Source: JAJEAO01 sp963667635
Lineage (GTDB): Bacteria; Acidobacteriota; Vicinamibacteria; Marinacidobacterales; Marinacidobacteraceae
Assembly: GCA_965232015.1 (NCBI GenBank)
Contig: OZ246946.1
Coordinates: 1,054,001-1,118,000 of the forward strand
Length of the DNA: 64,000 bases
Direction of reading: 5' to 3'
The position numbers and the translations under genes were made by a program. The notes under the pieces are model-generated. The model was not told the origin of the DNA. It saw nothing but the letters and a program-made list of their open reading frames with translations, and searched no databases. Of this stretch, positions 52,249 through 61,105 are shown one piece after another; the stretch's first letter is position 1; every line of letters starts with the position of its first letter.

Positions 52249-53985
52249 GTGCTGACGCGCCTCGTCGTCCGCAACTTCAAGCGGTTCGACGAGTTCGATA
52301 TTCGACTCGACAGTCCGGTCCTCTTCATCGGGCCGAACAACTCGGGAAAGACCTCCGCCCTTCAGGCGCTCGCGCTCTGGGATCTCGGGAAGAGCCGGTG
52401 GCTGGAGCGGTGGAGTGACCGCAGACAGGCGAAGCGACCAGGCGTGGCGATCGGACGGCGAGATGTCGTTTCGGTCCCCGTGCCGAACGCCAAGCACCTG
52501 TGGCGCCGGCTGCGTGTACGCCATGTCTTCCGAGAGCAGGGGAAACAGCGCACCAGCAACATTCGGATCGACATCCGCGCGGATGGTCGTCGGGACGGGA
52601 AGACGTGGCGGGCCGGCTTTGAGTTCGACTACGCGAATGAAGAAAGCTTCTACTGTCGCCCGCTCCGTACGAAGCCCGACGGGTCTTCCCGCATGGAAGT
52701 CCCACCCGAAGCGGCGGACATTCGCGTCGCTTATCTCCCGCCCATGTCGGGCATGGCCTCCAACGAGCTACGCCTGGAGCCCGGCGGAGTGAACGTGCGC
52801 CTCGGTGAAGGACGCACCGCCGAAGTCCTGCGGAACCTGTGCTTTCGGGTCTATCAGGAGAAGCCGGCAGCATGGGACGCCATCGTCGAGACAGTCGCGG
52901 GCATGTTCGGAACAAGCCTGGACGCGCCGCGCCACATCGCGGACCGTGGAGAGATCGCCATGTCCTATCGCGAGGACGGCGTCGTTCTGGACCTGACGGC
53001 CTCCGGGCGCGGGATGCAGCAGACTCTTCTCCTGCTGGCGCATCTCGCGCTGAATCCGGGCACAGTCATCCTCATGGACGAGCCTGACGCCCACCTCGAG
53101 ATCGTGCGTCAGAAGGAGACCTATGACCTCCTGAGTGAGACCGTGGACAAGAGCGGCGGACAGCTCGTTATCGCGAGCCACTCCGAAGTCGTGCTTCGAC
53201 ACGGAGCCGGCAAGGCGCGCGTCGTGGCCTTCGTCGGAAGGCCGCACGATGTCGAGGACGACAGCCAGATCGTCAAGAGCCTCCGGGACATCGGCTACGG
53301 GGAAATCGAGTTGGCGCGCAAGTCGGGGTTTGTTCTCTATGTGGAAGGGGTCTCCGACGTGCCGATCCTGAAGGCGCTCGCGCTGCGCGGGGGCCATCAC
53401 GACGCCGTCGCCGCTCTCGACGCGGCGTTCGTTCGAACCTGCGGGAACCAGCCGGGTCGGGCTCGAAGTTCCTTCTACGGTCTCCGGGAGGCCCTGCCCG
53501 AACTCATTGGGGTGGCGCTGTTCGATCGACTTCCCAAGGGCGAACTCCATGAGCACGGCGCTCTTGTCGAGCTGATGTGGCGCCGGAGAGAGATCGAGAA
53601 CTACCTGTGCTCGCGGCAGACCGTGATGGCCTACGCGGCGGATTCCTGGCCGGGAATGCCCGGGTCACTCTTCCGCGGCGCAGCCGTTCGTGCGCGCCAG
53701 CGTGCGATCGAGGATCTCCTCGTGGAGATGGAAGCCGCCAGTCACACCCTCGGGAGGACTTTCGCCCCGTGGTCCGGAGATACGAAGGCGAGCGAGGACA
53801 TCCTGAAGCCGTTGATGAAGCAGTTTCACGAGCGGATGGAAGAACCGAATCCGTTCCGGCGGAAGAGCGACTACGCGCAGCTCGCGGCGCACATCCCGGA
53901 TTCGGACCTGGCTCCGGAGGTCCGGGCGAAACTCGATGCGATAGCAGAGGCACACGCCGGAGCCACGCCGAATCTCACGTACTGA
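52249..53985 (+). CDS. OLD-like AAA ATPase with C-terminal TOPRIM-like domain
   Basis: 578 residues from GTG 52249. The N-terminus LTRLVVRNFKRFDEFDIRL and Walker A GPNNSGKTSALQA (~28-40) are typical of the SMC/OLD group. Walker B is TVILMDEPDAHLE, followed by the switch His in LVIASHSEVVL. The C-terminal part starts SGFVLYVEGVSDVPILKAL (TOPRIM Glu) but continues IGVALFDRLPKGEL, where only one Asp stands in place of the usual DxD, then RRREIENYLCS, a conserved helix of DUF4435/OLD TOPRIM proteins. The nuclease may be impaired or metal-binding may differ. Base usage looks slightly less GC-rich than the neighbours, consistent with acquired defence DNA. Confidence 0.8.
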   Translation: MLTRLVVRNFKRFDEFDIRLDSPVLFIGPNNSGKTSALQALALWDLGKSRWLERWSDRRQAKRPGVAIGRRDVVSVPVPNAKHLWRRLRVRHVFREQGKQRTSNIRIDIRADGRRDGKTWRAGFEFDYANEESFYCRPLRTKPDGSSRMEVPPEAADIRVAYLPPMSGMASNELRLEPGGVNVRLGEGRTAEVLRNLCFRVYQEKPAAWDAIVETVAGMFGTSLDAPRHIADRGEIAMSYREDGVVLDLTASGRGMQQTLLLLAHLALNPGTVILMDEPDAHLEIVRQKETYDLLSETVDKSGGQLVIASHSEVVLRHGAGKARVVAFVGRPHDVEDDSQIVKSLRDIGYGEIELARKSGFVLYVEGVSDVPILKALALRGGHHDAVAALDAAFVRTCGNQPGRARSSFYGLREALPELIGVALFDRLPKGELHEHGALVELMWRRREIENYLCSRQTVMAYAADSWPGMPGSLFRGAAVRARQRAIEDLLVEMEAASHTLGRTFAPWSGDTKASEDILKPLMKQFHERMEEPNPFRRKSDYAQLAAHIPDSDLAPEVRAKLDAIAEAHAGATPNLTY

Positions 53986-54011
53986 AGATCGGACTCAGAC
54001 CCGAGCAGGGG

Positions 54012-54764
54012 CTATCGCGTGTCGGGCCGCGACGCCGTGATCGGCAGGAACGGTGGGTGCGCGAGGAAGTCGTCCCAGAACCGGTTCCCGCGTTCGGAGG
54101 GATCGAGGCGCAGCCGCTCCCAGCGGAAGTCGTCGAACCCGGCAGCTTCGAACGCCGCCTCGTAGGTCTCCGGCTTCCAGAAGACATTGCTGAACTCGAA
54201 GGCGGTCCCATCCGGGTTCGGGAAGCGATAGAAGACCGGGTCGCCCTCGCGCGGGCCGTCCGTCCTCCCGGAGCGGGAGAACCGCTCGAAGCCGTACTGC
54301 GCCCAGGAACAGCGGCCGTCCGGCGGCTCGTGAACATTGTCGAGGAACCCGACCATCCGACCACCGGGGACGAGCGCCCGACCGATCGTGTCGAGGAACC
54401 GCGCGAGAGTCTCCTGATCGGGGGCGTAGTGGAGGAGGAACATGGCGACCACGACATCCGCCGGTTCCGGAGGATCGAAGTCGGCGACATCGGAGCAGTG
54501 GTAGCGCACGCCGAGCGGCCGCCGGTGTTCCTCGGCCTCCGCGAGGGCGATCATTTCCGGCGAGATATCCACGCCGGTGACCCGTCGCGCGCCCGCCCGC
54601 ATGAGCTGCCGGGCGTAGTGGCCCTCGCCGCACGCGAGGTCGTGGAACGAGAGTCCGCGCGGCTCGGGCAGAAGTCGGAAGAGGGTGAACCGCTCGATCA
54701 CCGTCCGGAAGGGCAGGCTCTTGGACCGTCGGTACTGCGCTGCGATCGCGTCGTACTGGGACAT
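54012..54764 (-). CDS. Class I SAM-dependent methyltransferase
   Basis: 250 residues. Starts SQYDAIAAQYRRSKSLPF, a common UbiE/ToxA-type opening. Motif I is FHDLACGEGHYARQLM (SAM binding), acidic motif II VTGVDISPEMIALAEAEE, then SDVADFDPPEPADVVVAMFLLHYA and the post-motif ALVPGGRMVGFLDN. The C-terminal part (WAQYGFERFSRSG, FYRFPNPDGTAFEFSNVFW, ETYEAAFEAAGF) resembles ToxA/small-molecule methyltransferases of secondary metabolism. Substrate unknown. It is convergent with the OLD-like ATPase gene (26 bases between stops). Confidence 0.88.
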   Translation of the reverse strand: MSQYDAIAAQYRRSKSLPFRTVIERFTLFRLLPEPRGLSFHDLACGEGHYARQLMRAGARRVTGVDISPEMIALAEAEEHRRPLGVRYHCSDVADFDPPEPADVVVAMFLLHYAPDQETLARFLDTIGRALVPGGRMVGFLDNVHEPPDGRCSWAQYGFERFSRSGRTDGPREGDPVFYRFPNPDGTAFEFSNVFWKPETYEAAFEAAGFDDFRWERLRLDPSERGNRFWDDFLAHPPFLPITASRPDTR

Positions 54765-54914
54765 GGACGGGATTGTGAAGCCTGCGGAGCGCCCCGGTCG
54801 CGTACAGACCGCGCTTCGCCGCGCGTCCGCGCACGAGGGAGCTGCGCCCGACCCGGACAGGGGCGCCGTCCCGCCCTGACGCGCGGCTTCCCCCTCCCGT
54901 CGGGGGGGGCGACG

Positions 54915-56170
54915 CTACCGCTCCGACGGGAACGGGAACAGACGGTCCGGACGGGGCGCGATGCTGGCTCCGACGATGAATGCGCGGTCCCAGGAGGACT
55001 GACTGACGGTTGTGAACCAGGTCAGTCTGCCGCCGCCCGGAAGCTGCATCCCGTAGTCGCCGCGGGCGTCCATCGTCCACGCGCTCCTGGCGGGGTCGGG
55101 AGCGTGGCGGCGGTAGATCTGCTCCTCCCACAGCGCACCCGTCGTCGTCGCCGCACCGCCAAAACTCGGCGACAGCGAGAGCGACAGGCCGTCGCCGCCC
55201 GGGTCGCCCACGGCCAGCGTCAACCCGGCGCCGCGTTCCCGGTACCCCTCGGATGCGTGGATGACGAGCGCCCTTCCCTGAACATCCAGCCGCACGATTC
55301 CCCGGTGCGCGCGCAGGCCGAGGGCGAGCTCCAGGCCCGCTCCGGTGCGCCCGGCGCCGCCATCGCGCCGCAGGTGCGCCTCGCCGAACGGCTGGAGCGA
55401 CAACCCGCCCAGTGTCAGTGGCCGAGAGACCTCGGCGCCGATCCGCTGCTGGTTCACCGTCGCCTCGAGCCCGTCCACCGACTCGAGGCCCTGGCCGGTG
55501 CGGAGCCGGGCCCACGCGATGTCGGATCGCAGCCCGAAGGCGGTTCCATCGTCGAACTCGCGGATCTGGCGGCGGACTTCGACGAGACCGAGGACGAAGC
55601 CGAGATCGCTCTCGCCCACCCCGCCGGTGGCGTCCCGCTCGTTCTCGGCCTTGCCCTTGCCCACGCCGCCGCCGAGGGTTGTCCATGCCGTGGTCGTTCC
55701 GTCCGACCACGAGAGGTAGGGATGCAGCGTCGTCAGCGAAGTCGTCAGGCGGCCGCTCGACCGGCGACCCAGTAGATCGGCACGCCCGCACCCGTGGTCG
55801 AGGTGTTGTCGCGGGCATCGACCGCCGGGGTGGACCCGAGCACGCGGAACGCCGAGGCCCACGGCCGGAGAACACGACTGTCCCCGGCGAATCCCTGAAT
55901 CAGTCCGTTGTATGTGGCGATATCGGACGAGGTGGCGTTGTTCTCCTGACTGGAGACGAACAACAGCCGAAAGCTGTCCCCACTGTCGATGCCCGATGGG
56001 ATCAGACTCCAGTTCCAGGGGACCGTGTAGGACCCGTCACTGTTCGGGGTCGGCGCCTGCGCGGCGGCGCCCGGCGCGAAAGCGGCGTGCAGCGCCAAGC
56101 AGAGCAGAGCGAGAAGCAGGCCGCGAACGGCGGCGCCAGCGCCCGCCAGCGCGCCGACCCGGCGGATCAC
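54915..56170 (-). pseudogene. Autotransporter-type surface protein gene collapsed by internal deletion
   Basis: From GTG 56170 (AAAGGGGG just upstream) the gene begins with a signal peptide (GLLLALLCLALHAAFAPGAAAQ) and a domain VPWNWSLIPSGIDSGDSFRLLFVSSQ...AFRVLGSTPAVDARDNTSTTGAGVPIYWVAG. This domain starts very long secreted surface proteins. The frame then stops at once (RAAA). One frame over, from about 55790, it resumes abruptly as SSGRLTTSLTTLHPYLSWSDG...GESDLGFVLGLVEVRRQI, a C-terminal autotransporter beta-barrel that runs to a proper aromatic-containing end (LFPFPSER). The passenger between them has been deleted, and the join is out of frame. Confidence 0.72.
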
Positions 56171-56465
56171 GGGCCCCCTTTGCCGATGTCGGGTGGGCCT
56201 GGGGGCATCCGGGAGCGAGGGGGCCGGAGGGGGGGCAGCGGGCGGTTTGGGGCGACGGCATCGGTCATCCCCGGACCCCCCACCGCGACCGGGGAATCAG
56301 GCGCTCTCGCAGAAGGCTCCCGTGTCTGTGTCCTCAGGTGGCTCGAGACGGATGCTTGACGCACGGGGGCACGAATGGTAGTGCCGGCCTGACCGGGGCC
56401 GGCGCGCGGAGGCTCGCCCGAGGTCGTCTTCGCGGCCGATGGGCGTTGTCGGGTACAAACGGCGA

Positions 56466-58721
56466 ATGCGTGTCCAGGATTCAGAGGAAGTCGCAACCGT
56501 CGCCCCCGCGCGTCAGGCCCTGCGGCTGAGTCTCGCGGCGCTTCTGCTGTCGGTTGCGGCGGGGGCGGCGAACGCTCCCGCCTGGATCGCGGGCCTTCAG
56601 GCGGACCAGGGCGCGGGGCTGCGGGACGCCGCCCGCGAGGGTGACCTGGGACGCGTCGAGGAGCTGCTCGCGGCCGGCGTCCCGGTGGATGCGCCGAACC
56701 GCTACGGAGCGACCGCGCTCTTCTTCGCCGCCGACCGCGGGCACCTCGACGTCGTCCGCGCCCTGGTGGGCGCCGGAGCGTCGCTCGCCGTCTCCGACCG
56801 CTTCTACCAGATGACACCGCTGAGTCGCGCGGCCGGCTCCGGGCATCGCGATGTCGTCCTCCATCTGCTGGCGGAGGGCGCGCCCGGAGTCGGGCCGGTG
56901 CTTCTCCAGGCGGTGCGCCGCGAGGACCGTCCGCTCCTCGACGCGGCGCTTCGAAACGGACGCTTCGACGAGGATGCCCTCGCCGCGGCCCGGCAGGCGG
57001 CGATCGGCCGCTCCGAATTCGCTGAGGCGCTGCGAGGCGTCGAGGCGGAGGCGGTGGAACGCGCCTCGCTCAGCGCCGCCGAGCGGGAGCTGCTCGCCGG
57101 ACGCTACTGGAACGAGGCCGAGGGCCGCGGCGCGCTGATCACGTTCCGGGGCGAGTCCGTGATGGTGCGGGGCTTCGTGGTGGAGGACGGCGAGGATCGG
57201 CCTTCGGGCGATGCCGTCGAGCTCGTTCCACGAGGCGCTGCGCGGTCGTTCGTTGCCGCGGGAGACACCCGCTACTCGTTCCCCGGCCGGGGCGGCATGG
57301 TCGAGCGGCTGGTCATGGAGCGGGACGGCGAAGTCCTGACCTTCCAGCCCGAGGGAGAGACGGAAGGGCGGGGGGCCGCTCGGGTGGCGGAAGAGACCGC
57401 GGACGCGGCGACGCCGGATCCGGCGGCGGACCTCCCGGTGCGCCCCCGGCCGTGGCCGCAGTTCCGGGGTCCCGGGGGCGCCGGCAACGCGGACGGGCAG
57501 GGGGTCCCGCTCCGCTGGAACGCCGCCACCGGGGAGGGGATCGCCTGGGAGGTCCCGCTGGACGGCCTCGGCGTCTCGAGTCCGGTGATCTGGGAGGAGC
57601 GAGTGTTCGCCGTCACCGCCGCCAGCCTGACCGGGGACACCGAGTTCCGGATCGGGCTCTACGGGGACGTGGCGCCGGTCGAGAACGACTCCGAGCACGT
57701 CTGGGCGCTGAACGCGTTCCATCTCGCGACCGGAGAGGCGCTTTGGACTACCGAAATCCGGCGGGGACCGCCCGGCACCCGGCGCCACACCAAGTCGAGC
57801 CAGGCGAACGCCACCCCGGTCACGGACGGCAAGCGGATCGTGACCCTGATCGGCAGCATCGGACTGCTGGCGTGCCACGATCTCGACGGCGAGCTGCTGT
57901 GGGAGCGGGACGTCGGCGTTCTGAACAGCGGCTGGTTCTACGACCCCGACTTCCAGTGGGGACACGCCTCCTCGCCGATCCTGCAAGACGGCGCCGTGAT
58001 CGTGCTGGCCGACGTCCACGGCGACGCCTTTCTCGGGGCATTCGATCTCGAGACCGGCGAGCCGATCTGGCGCACTCCGCGGGACGAGGTCTCCACCTTC
58101 TCGACGCCGCTGGCCCACACGCTCGGGGACTCGCCCGAGATCGTCGTGAACGGGACCACGATCCGCGGCTACGACGCCCGGACCGGCGCAGAGAACTGGC
58201 GGCTCGGGCCGAACTCCGAAATCCCCATCGGTGTCCCGCTGGTCGGAGACGGCCTCCTGCTGGTCCAGGCCGGTTATCCGCCGATCCGGCCCATCTACGC
58301 GATCCGTCCCGGGATGCGGGGGGATCTGACCCTCGCGCCGGGAGAAGACGTCAGCGAGGCGATTGCGTGGAGCCACGACCGCGGCGGGGTGTACATCCCG
58401 TCGCCGCTGTTCTACGACGGGGTCCTCTATCTGAACGCGAACAACGGTCGCCTGTCCGCCTACGACGGGGAGACCGGGGAGCGGCTCTATCGGGCGCGCA
58501 TCGGCGGCGTGGGCGGCTCGTACGCCGCGTCCCCGTTCGCCGCCGACGGGAGGCTCTACTTCACTTCGGAGGAGGGGGAGACGTTCGTGGTGCGAGCGGG
58601 CCGGGACTACGAACTGCTCGCCCGCAACAGCGTGGACCGGATCGTGATGGCGTCTCCGGCGGCGAGCGGCGGCGTTCTCGTCGTGAGGGCGATCGATCGG
58701 CTGTTCGGGATCCGGCGGTAA
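56466..58721 (+). CDS. Ankyrin-repeat / PQQ-like beta-propeller fusion (paralogue 7)
   Basis: 751 residues from ATG 56466. Hydrophobic signal (LRLSLAALLLSVAAGAANAP). Residues ~50-190 are ankyrin repeats: LRDAAREGDLGRVEELLAAGVPVDAPN, RYGATALFFAADRGHLDVVRALVGAGASL, MTPLSRAAGSGHRDVVLHLLAEGA. Residues ~200-310 are a linker with a small beta domain. Residues ~335-751 are the propeller (WPQFRGPGGAGNADG, SSPVIWEERVFAVTAASLTG, HASSPILQDGAVIVLADVHG, YIPSPLFYDGVLYLNANNG). Ankyrin repeats are normally intracellular; here both modules are exported. A secreted two-part interaction protein is inferred. Confidence 0.85.
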   Translation: MRVQDSEEVATVAPARQALRLSLAALLLSVAAGAANAPAWIAGLQADQGAGLRDAAREGDLGRVEELLAAGVPVDAPNRYGATALFFAADRGHLDVVRALVGAGASLAVSDRFYQMTPLSRAAGSGHRDVVLHLLAEGAPGVGPVLLQAVRREDRPLLDAALRNGRFDEDALAAARQAAIGRSEFAEALRGVEAEAVERASLSAAERELLAGRYWNEAEGRGALITFRGESVMVRGFVVEDGEDRPSGDAVELVPRGAARSFVAAGDTRYSFPGRGGMVERLVMERDGEVLTFQPEGETEGRGAARVAEETADAATPDPAADLPVRPRPWPQFRGPGGAGNADGQGVPLRWNAATGEGIAWEVPLDGLGVSSPVIWEERVFAVTAASLTGDTEFRIGLYGDVAPVENDSEHVWALNAFHLATGEALWTTEIRRGPPGTRRHTKSSQANATPVTDGKRIVTLIGSIGLLACHDLDGELLWERDVGVLNSGWFYDPDFQWGHASSPILQDGAVIVLADVHGDAFLGAFDLETGEPIWRTPRDEVSTFSTPLAHTLGDSPEIVVNGTTIRGYDARTGAENWRLGPNSEIPIGVPLVGDGLLLVQAGYPPIRPIYAIRPGMRGDLTLAPGEDVSEAIAWSHDRGGVYIPSPLFYDGVLYLNANNGRLSAYDGETGERLYRARIGGVGGSYAASPFAADGRLYFTSEEGETFVVRAGRDYELLARNSVDRIVMASPAASGGVLVVRAIDRLFGIRR

Positions 58722-58787
58722 TCAGGGCGAGTCGGGCCTGCTCGAGTGGGGCCTGCTTCTACAATGAGGGCTCCCGGAGGTCCTGCT

Positions 58788-60134
58788 GTGTTTCGATCCA
58801 TAGCCATCGTCATCCTGTCCGTCGCCCTCGGCGCCGGAGTCGCCGCCGCCGGGGACTGGCCCCACTGGCGGGGTCCTTCCCACGACGGCGTCAGCGACGA
58901 GACCGGTCTCCCGGTGAGCTGGGACACCGAGGACGGGATCGTCTGGAAGACCGCGCTTCCGGCGTGGAGCGGCGCCACCCCGATCATTTCCGGGGACACG
59001 ATCTTCCTCAACGTCTCGATCCCCGACGATGCGGCCGGCGTCCCGGCGAACCCGTCCGAGGGCAACCGCCGCCGGCGGGGCGCCGCCGAGGGCCGCGGCA
59101 ACGTGGCGTACTCCGGTCACATCGAGTTGTGGGCGCTCGACCGCTCCGACGGCTCGGCGCGCTGGAAGCGCCACGTCAGCGATCGGGACACCCGCGGACG
59201 CAAGCAGAACATGAGTTCGCCCTCGCCGGTCACCGATGGGGTGCGCGTCTATGTCCTCACCGGCACCGGAATCCTCAAGGCGTTCGACTTCGAGGGCGCC
59301 GAGTTGTGGACGCGGGACATCCAGGCGGACTACGGGGACTTCGGGCTGAACTGGGGCTATGCCAGCAGCCCGCTGCTCCACCAGGGCGCGCTGTATGTCC
59401 AGGTGCTTCACGGCATGAAGACCGACGATCCGTCCTACCTGCTGCGGATCGCCACCAGCACCGGCGAGACCGAGTGGCGGGTCGAGCGGCCGACCGAGGC
59501 GCGGCGCGAATCTCCCGATTCCTACACGACGCCGTTCGTCCATCAGGTCGAGGGCCGCGATGAGCTCGTGATCACCGGCGGTGATGTGGTCACCGGGCAC
59601 GATCTGGACACCGGCCGCGAGCGGTGGCGCGCCGACGGGCTGAACCCGGAGGACAACGGCGCCTACCGGATCGTCGCGTCCCCGATCGTGAAGGACGGGA
59701 TCATCTACGCGCCCACCCGGGTGAAGCCGCTCCTCGCGCTTCGCACCGGCGGGGAAGGGGACATCACCGAGTCGCACCGGATCTGGTCCTTCGACCGGGG
59801 CCCGGACGTTCCCACGCCGGTCACCGACGGCGAGCGCTTCTTCGTCGTGACCGACAACGGCGTCCTCTACGCGCTCGACGCCCGCACCGGGGAGGTCCTC
59901 GCGGGACCGACGCGGCTCGCTCCCGGGACCTACAGCGCTTCCCCGGTGCTGGCCGAGGGACGCCTCTACGTGATCAACGAGGATGGAGTGGCGTCGGTCG
60001 TGGACGTCTCCGGAGACGGGTTCGAGATCCTCGCGACGAACGACATGGAGTCCTACACGCTCAGTTCGATGGCGATGTCGAACGGCCAGATCTTCCTCCG
60101 GACCGCCGAGGCGCTCTACTGCATCGGCGACTGA
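58788..60134 (+). CDS. Secreted PQQ-like beta-propeller protein (paralogue 8)
   Basis: 448 residues from GTG 58788, chosen because CGGAGG lies seven bases upstream (earlier ATG 58764 has none). Signal (FRSIAIVILSVALGAGVAAAG), entry motif DWPHWRGPSHDGVS. Blades carry SGATPIISGDTIFLNVSIPD, LKAFDFEGAELWTRD, WGYASSPLLHQGALYVQVLHG, VASPIVKDGIIYAPTRV and YSASPVLAEGRLYVINEDG. A basic Arg-rich loop (EGNRRRRGAAEGRG) interrupts blade 2. It follows paralogue 7 by 66 bases. Periplasmic; function unknown. Confidence 0.87.
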   Translation: MFRSIAIVILSVALGAGVAAAGDWPHWRGPSHDGVSDETGLPVSWDTEDGIVWKTALPAWSGATPIISGDTIFLNVSIPDDAAGVPANPSEGNRRRRGAAEGRGNVAYSGHIELWALDRSDGSARWKRHVSDRDTRGRKQNMSSPSPVTDGVRVYVLTGTGILKAFDFEGAELWTRDIQADYGDFGLNWGYASSPLLHQGALYVQVLHGMKTDDPSYLLRIATSTGETEWRVERPTEARRESPDSYTTPFVHQVEGRDELVITGGDVVTGHDLDTGRERWRADGLNPEDNGAYRIVASPIVKDGIIYAPTRVKPLLALRTGGEGDITESHRIWSFDRGPDVPTPVTDGERFFVVTDNGVLYALDARTGEVLAGPTRLAPGTYSASPVLAEGRLYVINEDGVASVVDVSGDGFEILATNDMESYTLSSMAMSNGQIFLRTAEALYCIGD

Positions 60135-60138
60135 GGCC

Positions 60139-61068
60139 ATGCGCCGGATCCGGGACATCGGCGCGACGGCGGCGTTCGCCGCGGCGCTCGCTCCGGCATG
60201 GGCCGAGCAGCCCCCGTCTCGGGCGGAATGGAGGCTCTCCGTCGGGAGACTCGTGGTCACGCACCAGCCAGCGAGTGATTTCTGGTCGGACCCGGACTAC
60301 TACGTGCAGGCGACGCGGTGGGACCCGTCCCTCACCGACCGCCGCCATCGGATCCTGGTCGAGCGGTTCGATCTGCGAGCCGAGGAGCGCGAGGTCATGT
60401 CGGAGCGGGAGCCCCTGGTTGCGAAGAAGCAGGCGTCGGAGATCGTTCCGGGGCCGCCGCTGACCCCGGAGGAGGAGGAGAGGTTCGCGACGCTCCTCGC
60501 CGAAGCCGACGAGACCGATCTATCGTGTCCTGGCGGGGATCGGCGCGAAGGTTCGTGCACTCGGTGCTCCGCCTCGGACGACTCGCTCCCGTGTCGGCGC
60601 TGTCGGATCTGCGAGGCGCTGTCGGACCTGCGGCGACGGAAGGCGGCGAGTGAAGTCGTACCCGGCGAGCCCCTGACCGAGGACGAGGCCGCGAGACTGC
60701 TCGTCCTGACGGCCCGGCTCGCGGAATTGGAAGACGCGATCTCCCGCGCCACCACGGAGCTGGACGAGATCGCCTCCTCCGTGACGGGCCGGACGCACGT
60801 CGTCACGACCGGAGCACTCACGATTCACTTCGGTCCTACCGGGATTCTCGGGGTTTACGCCGGAGACATTCTCGAAATCGCCGTCCTCGAGTCGGATGTG
60901 GCCGAGGATGACCTGCACGGGCGTACGGTCTTCCGCCTCGAACAGGGGATGCTCGACGCCGGGTTCGTGGATCTGGTGATGCCCAACGTCAGGTCCCTTC
61001 AGCTCCATCTTCAGCCCGTCCCGGGCCGGTCTCCGCCGCCTGATTTCGCGCGTCGTTTCCCGGACTGA
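60139..61068 (+). CDS. Cys-rich secreted protein with internal duplication
   Basis: 309 residues, five bases after paralogue 8, so probably the same transcript. Signal peptide (RDIGATAAFAAALAPAWAE). In the middle (~130-165) a cluster of seven Cys reads DLSCPGGDRREGSCTRCSAS and LPCRRCRICEAL, with CxxC pairs able to bind a metal or form disulfides. It is flanked by two similar stretches, QASEIVPGPPLTPEEEERFATLLAE and AASEVVPGEPLTEDEAARLLVLTARLAE, an internal duplication. The C-terminal third is beta-rich (VTTGALTIHFGPTGILGVYAGD). No family recognised. The Cys cluster is reminiscent of a zinc ribbon or a cytochrome-free redox centre, but that cannot be decided here. Confidence 0.7.
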   Translation: MRRIRDIGATAAFAAALAPAWAEQPPSRAEWRLSVGRLVVTHQPASDFWSDPDYYVQATRWDPSLTDRRHRILVERFDLRAEEREVMSEREPLVAKKQASEIVPGPPLTPEEEERFATLLAEADETDLSCPGGDRREGSCTRCSASDDSLPCRRCRICEALSDLRRRKAASEVVPGEPLTEDEAARLLVLTARLAELEDAISRATTELDEIASSVTGRTHVVTTGALTIHFGPTGILGVYAGDILEIAVLESDVAEDDLHGRTVFRLEQGMLDAGFVDLVMPNVRSLQLHLQPVPGRSPPPDFARRFPD

Positions 61069-61105
61069 ACCCCCGCCGGGAACCGAACCGGCCCCGCCCG
61101 GTCGG

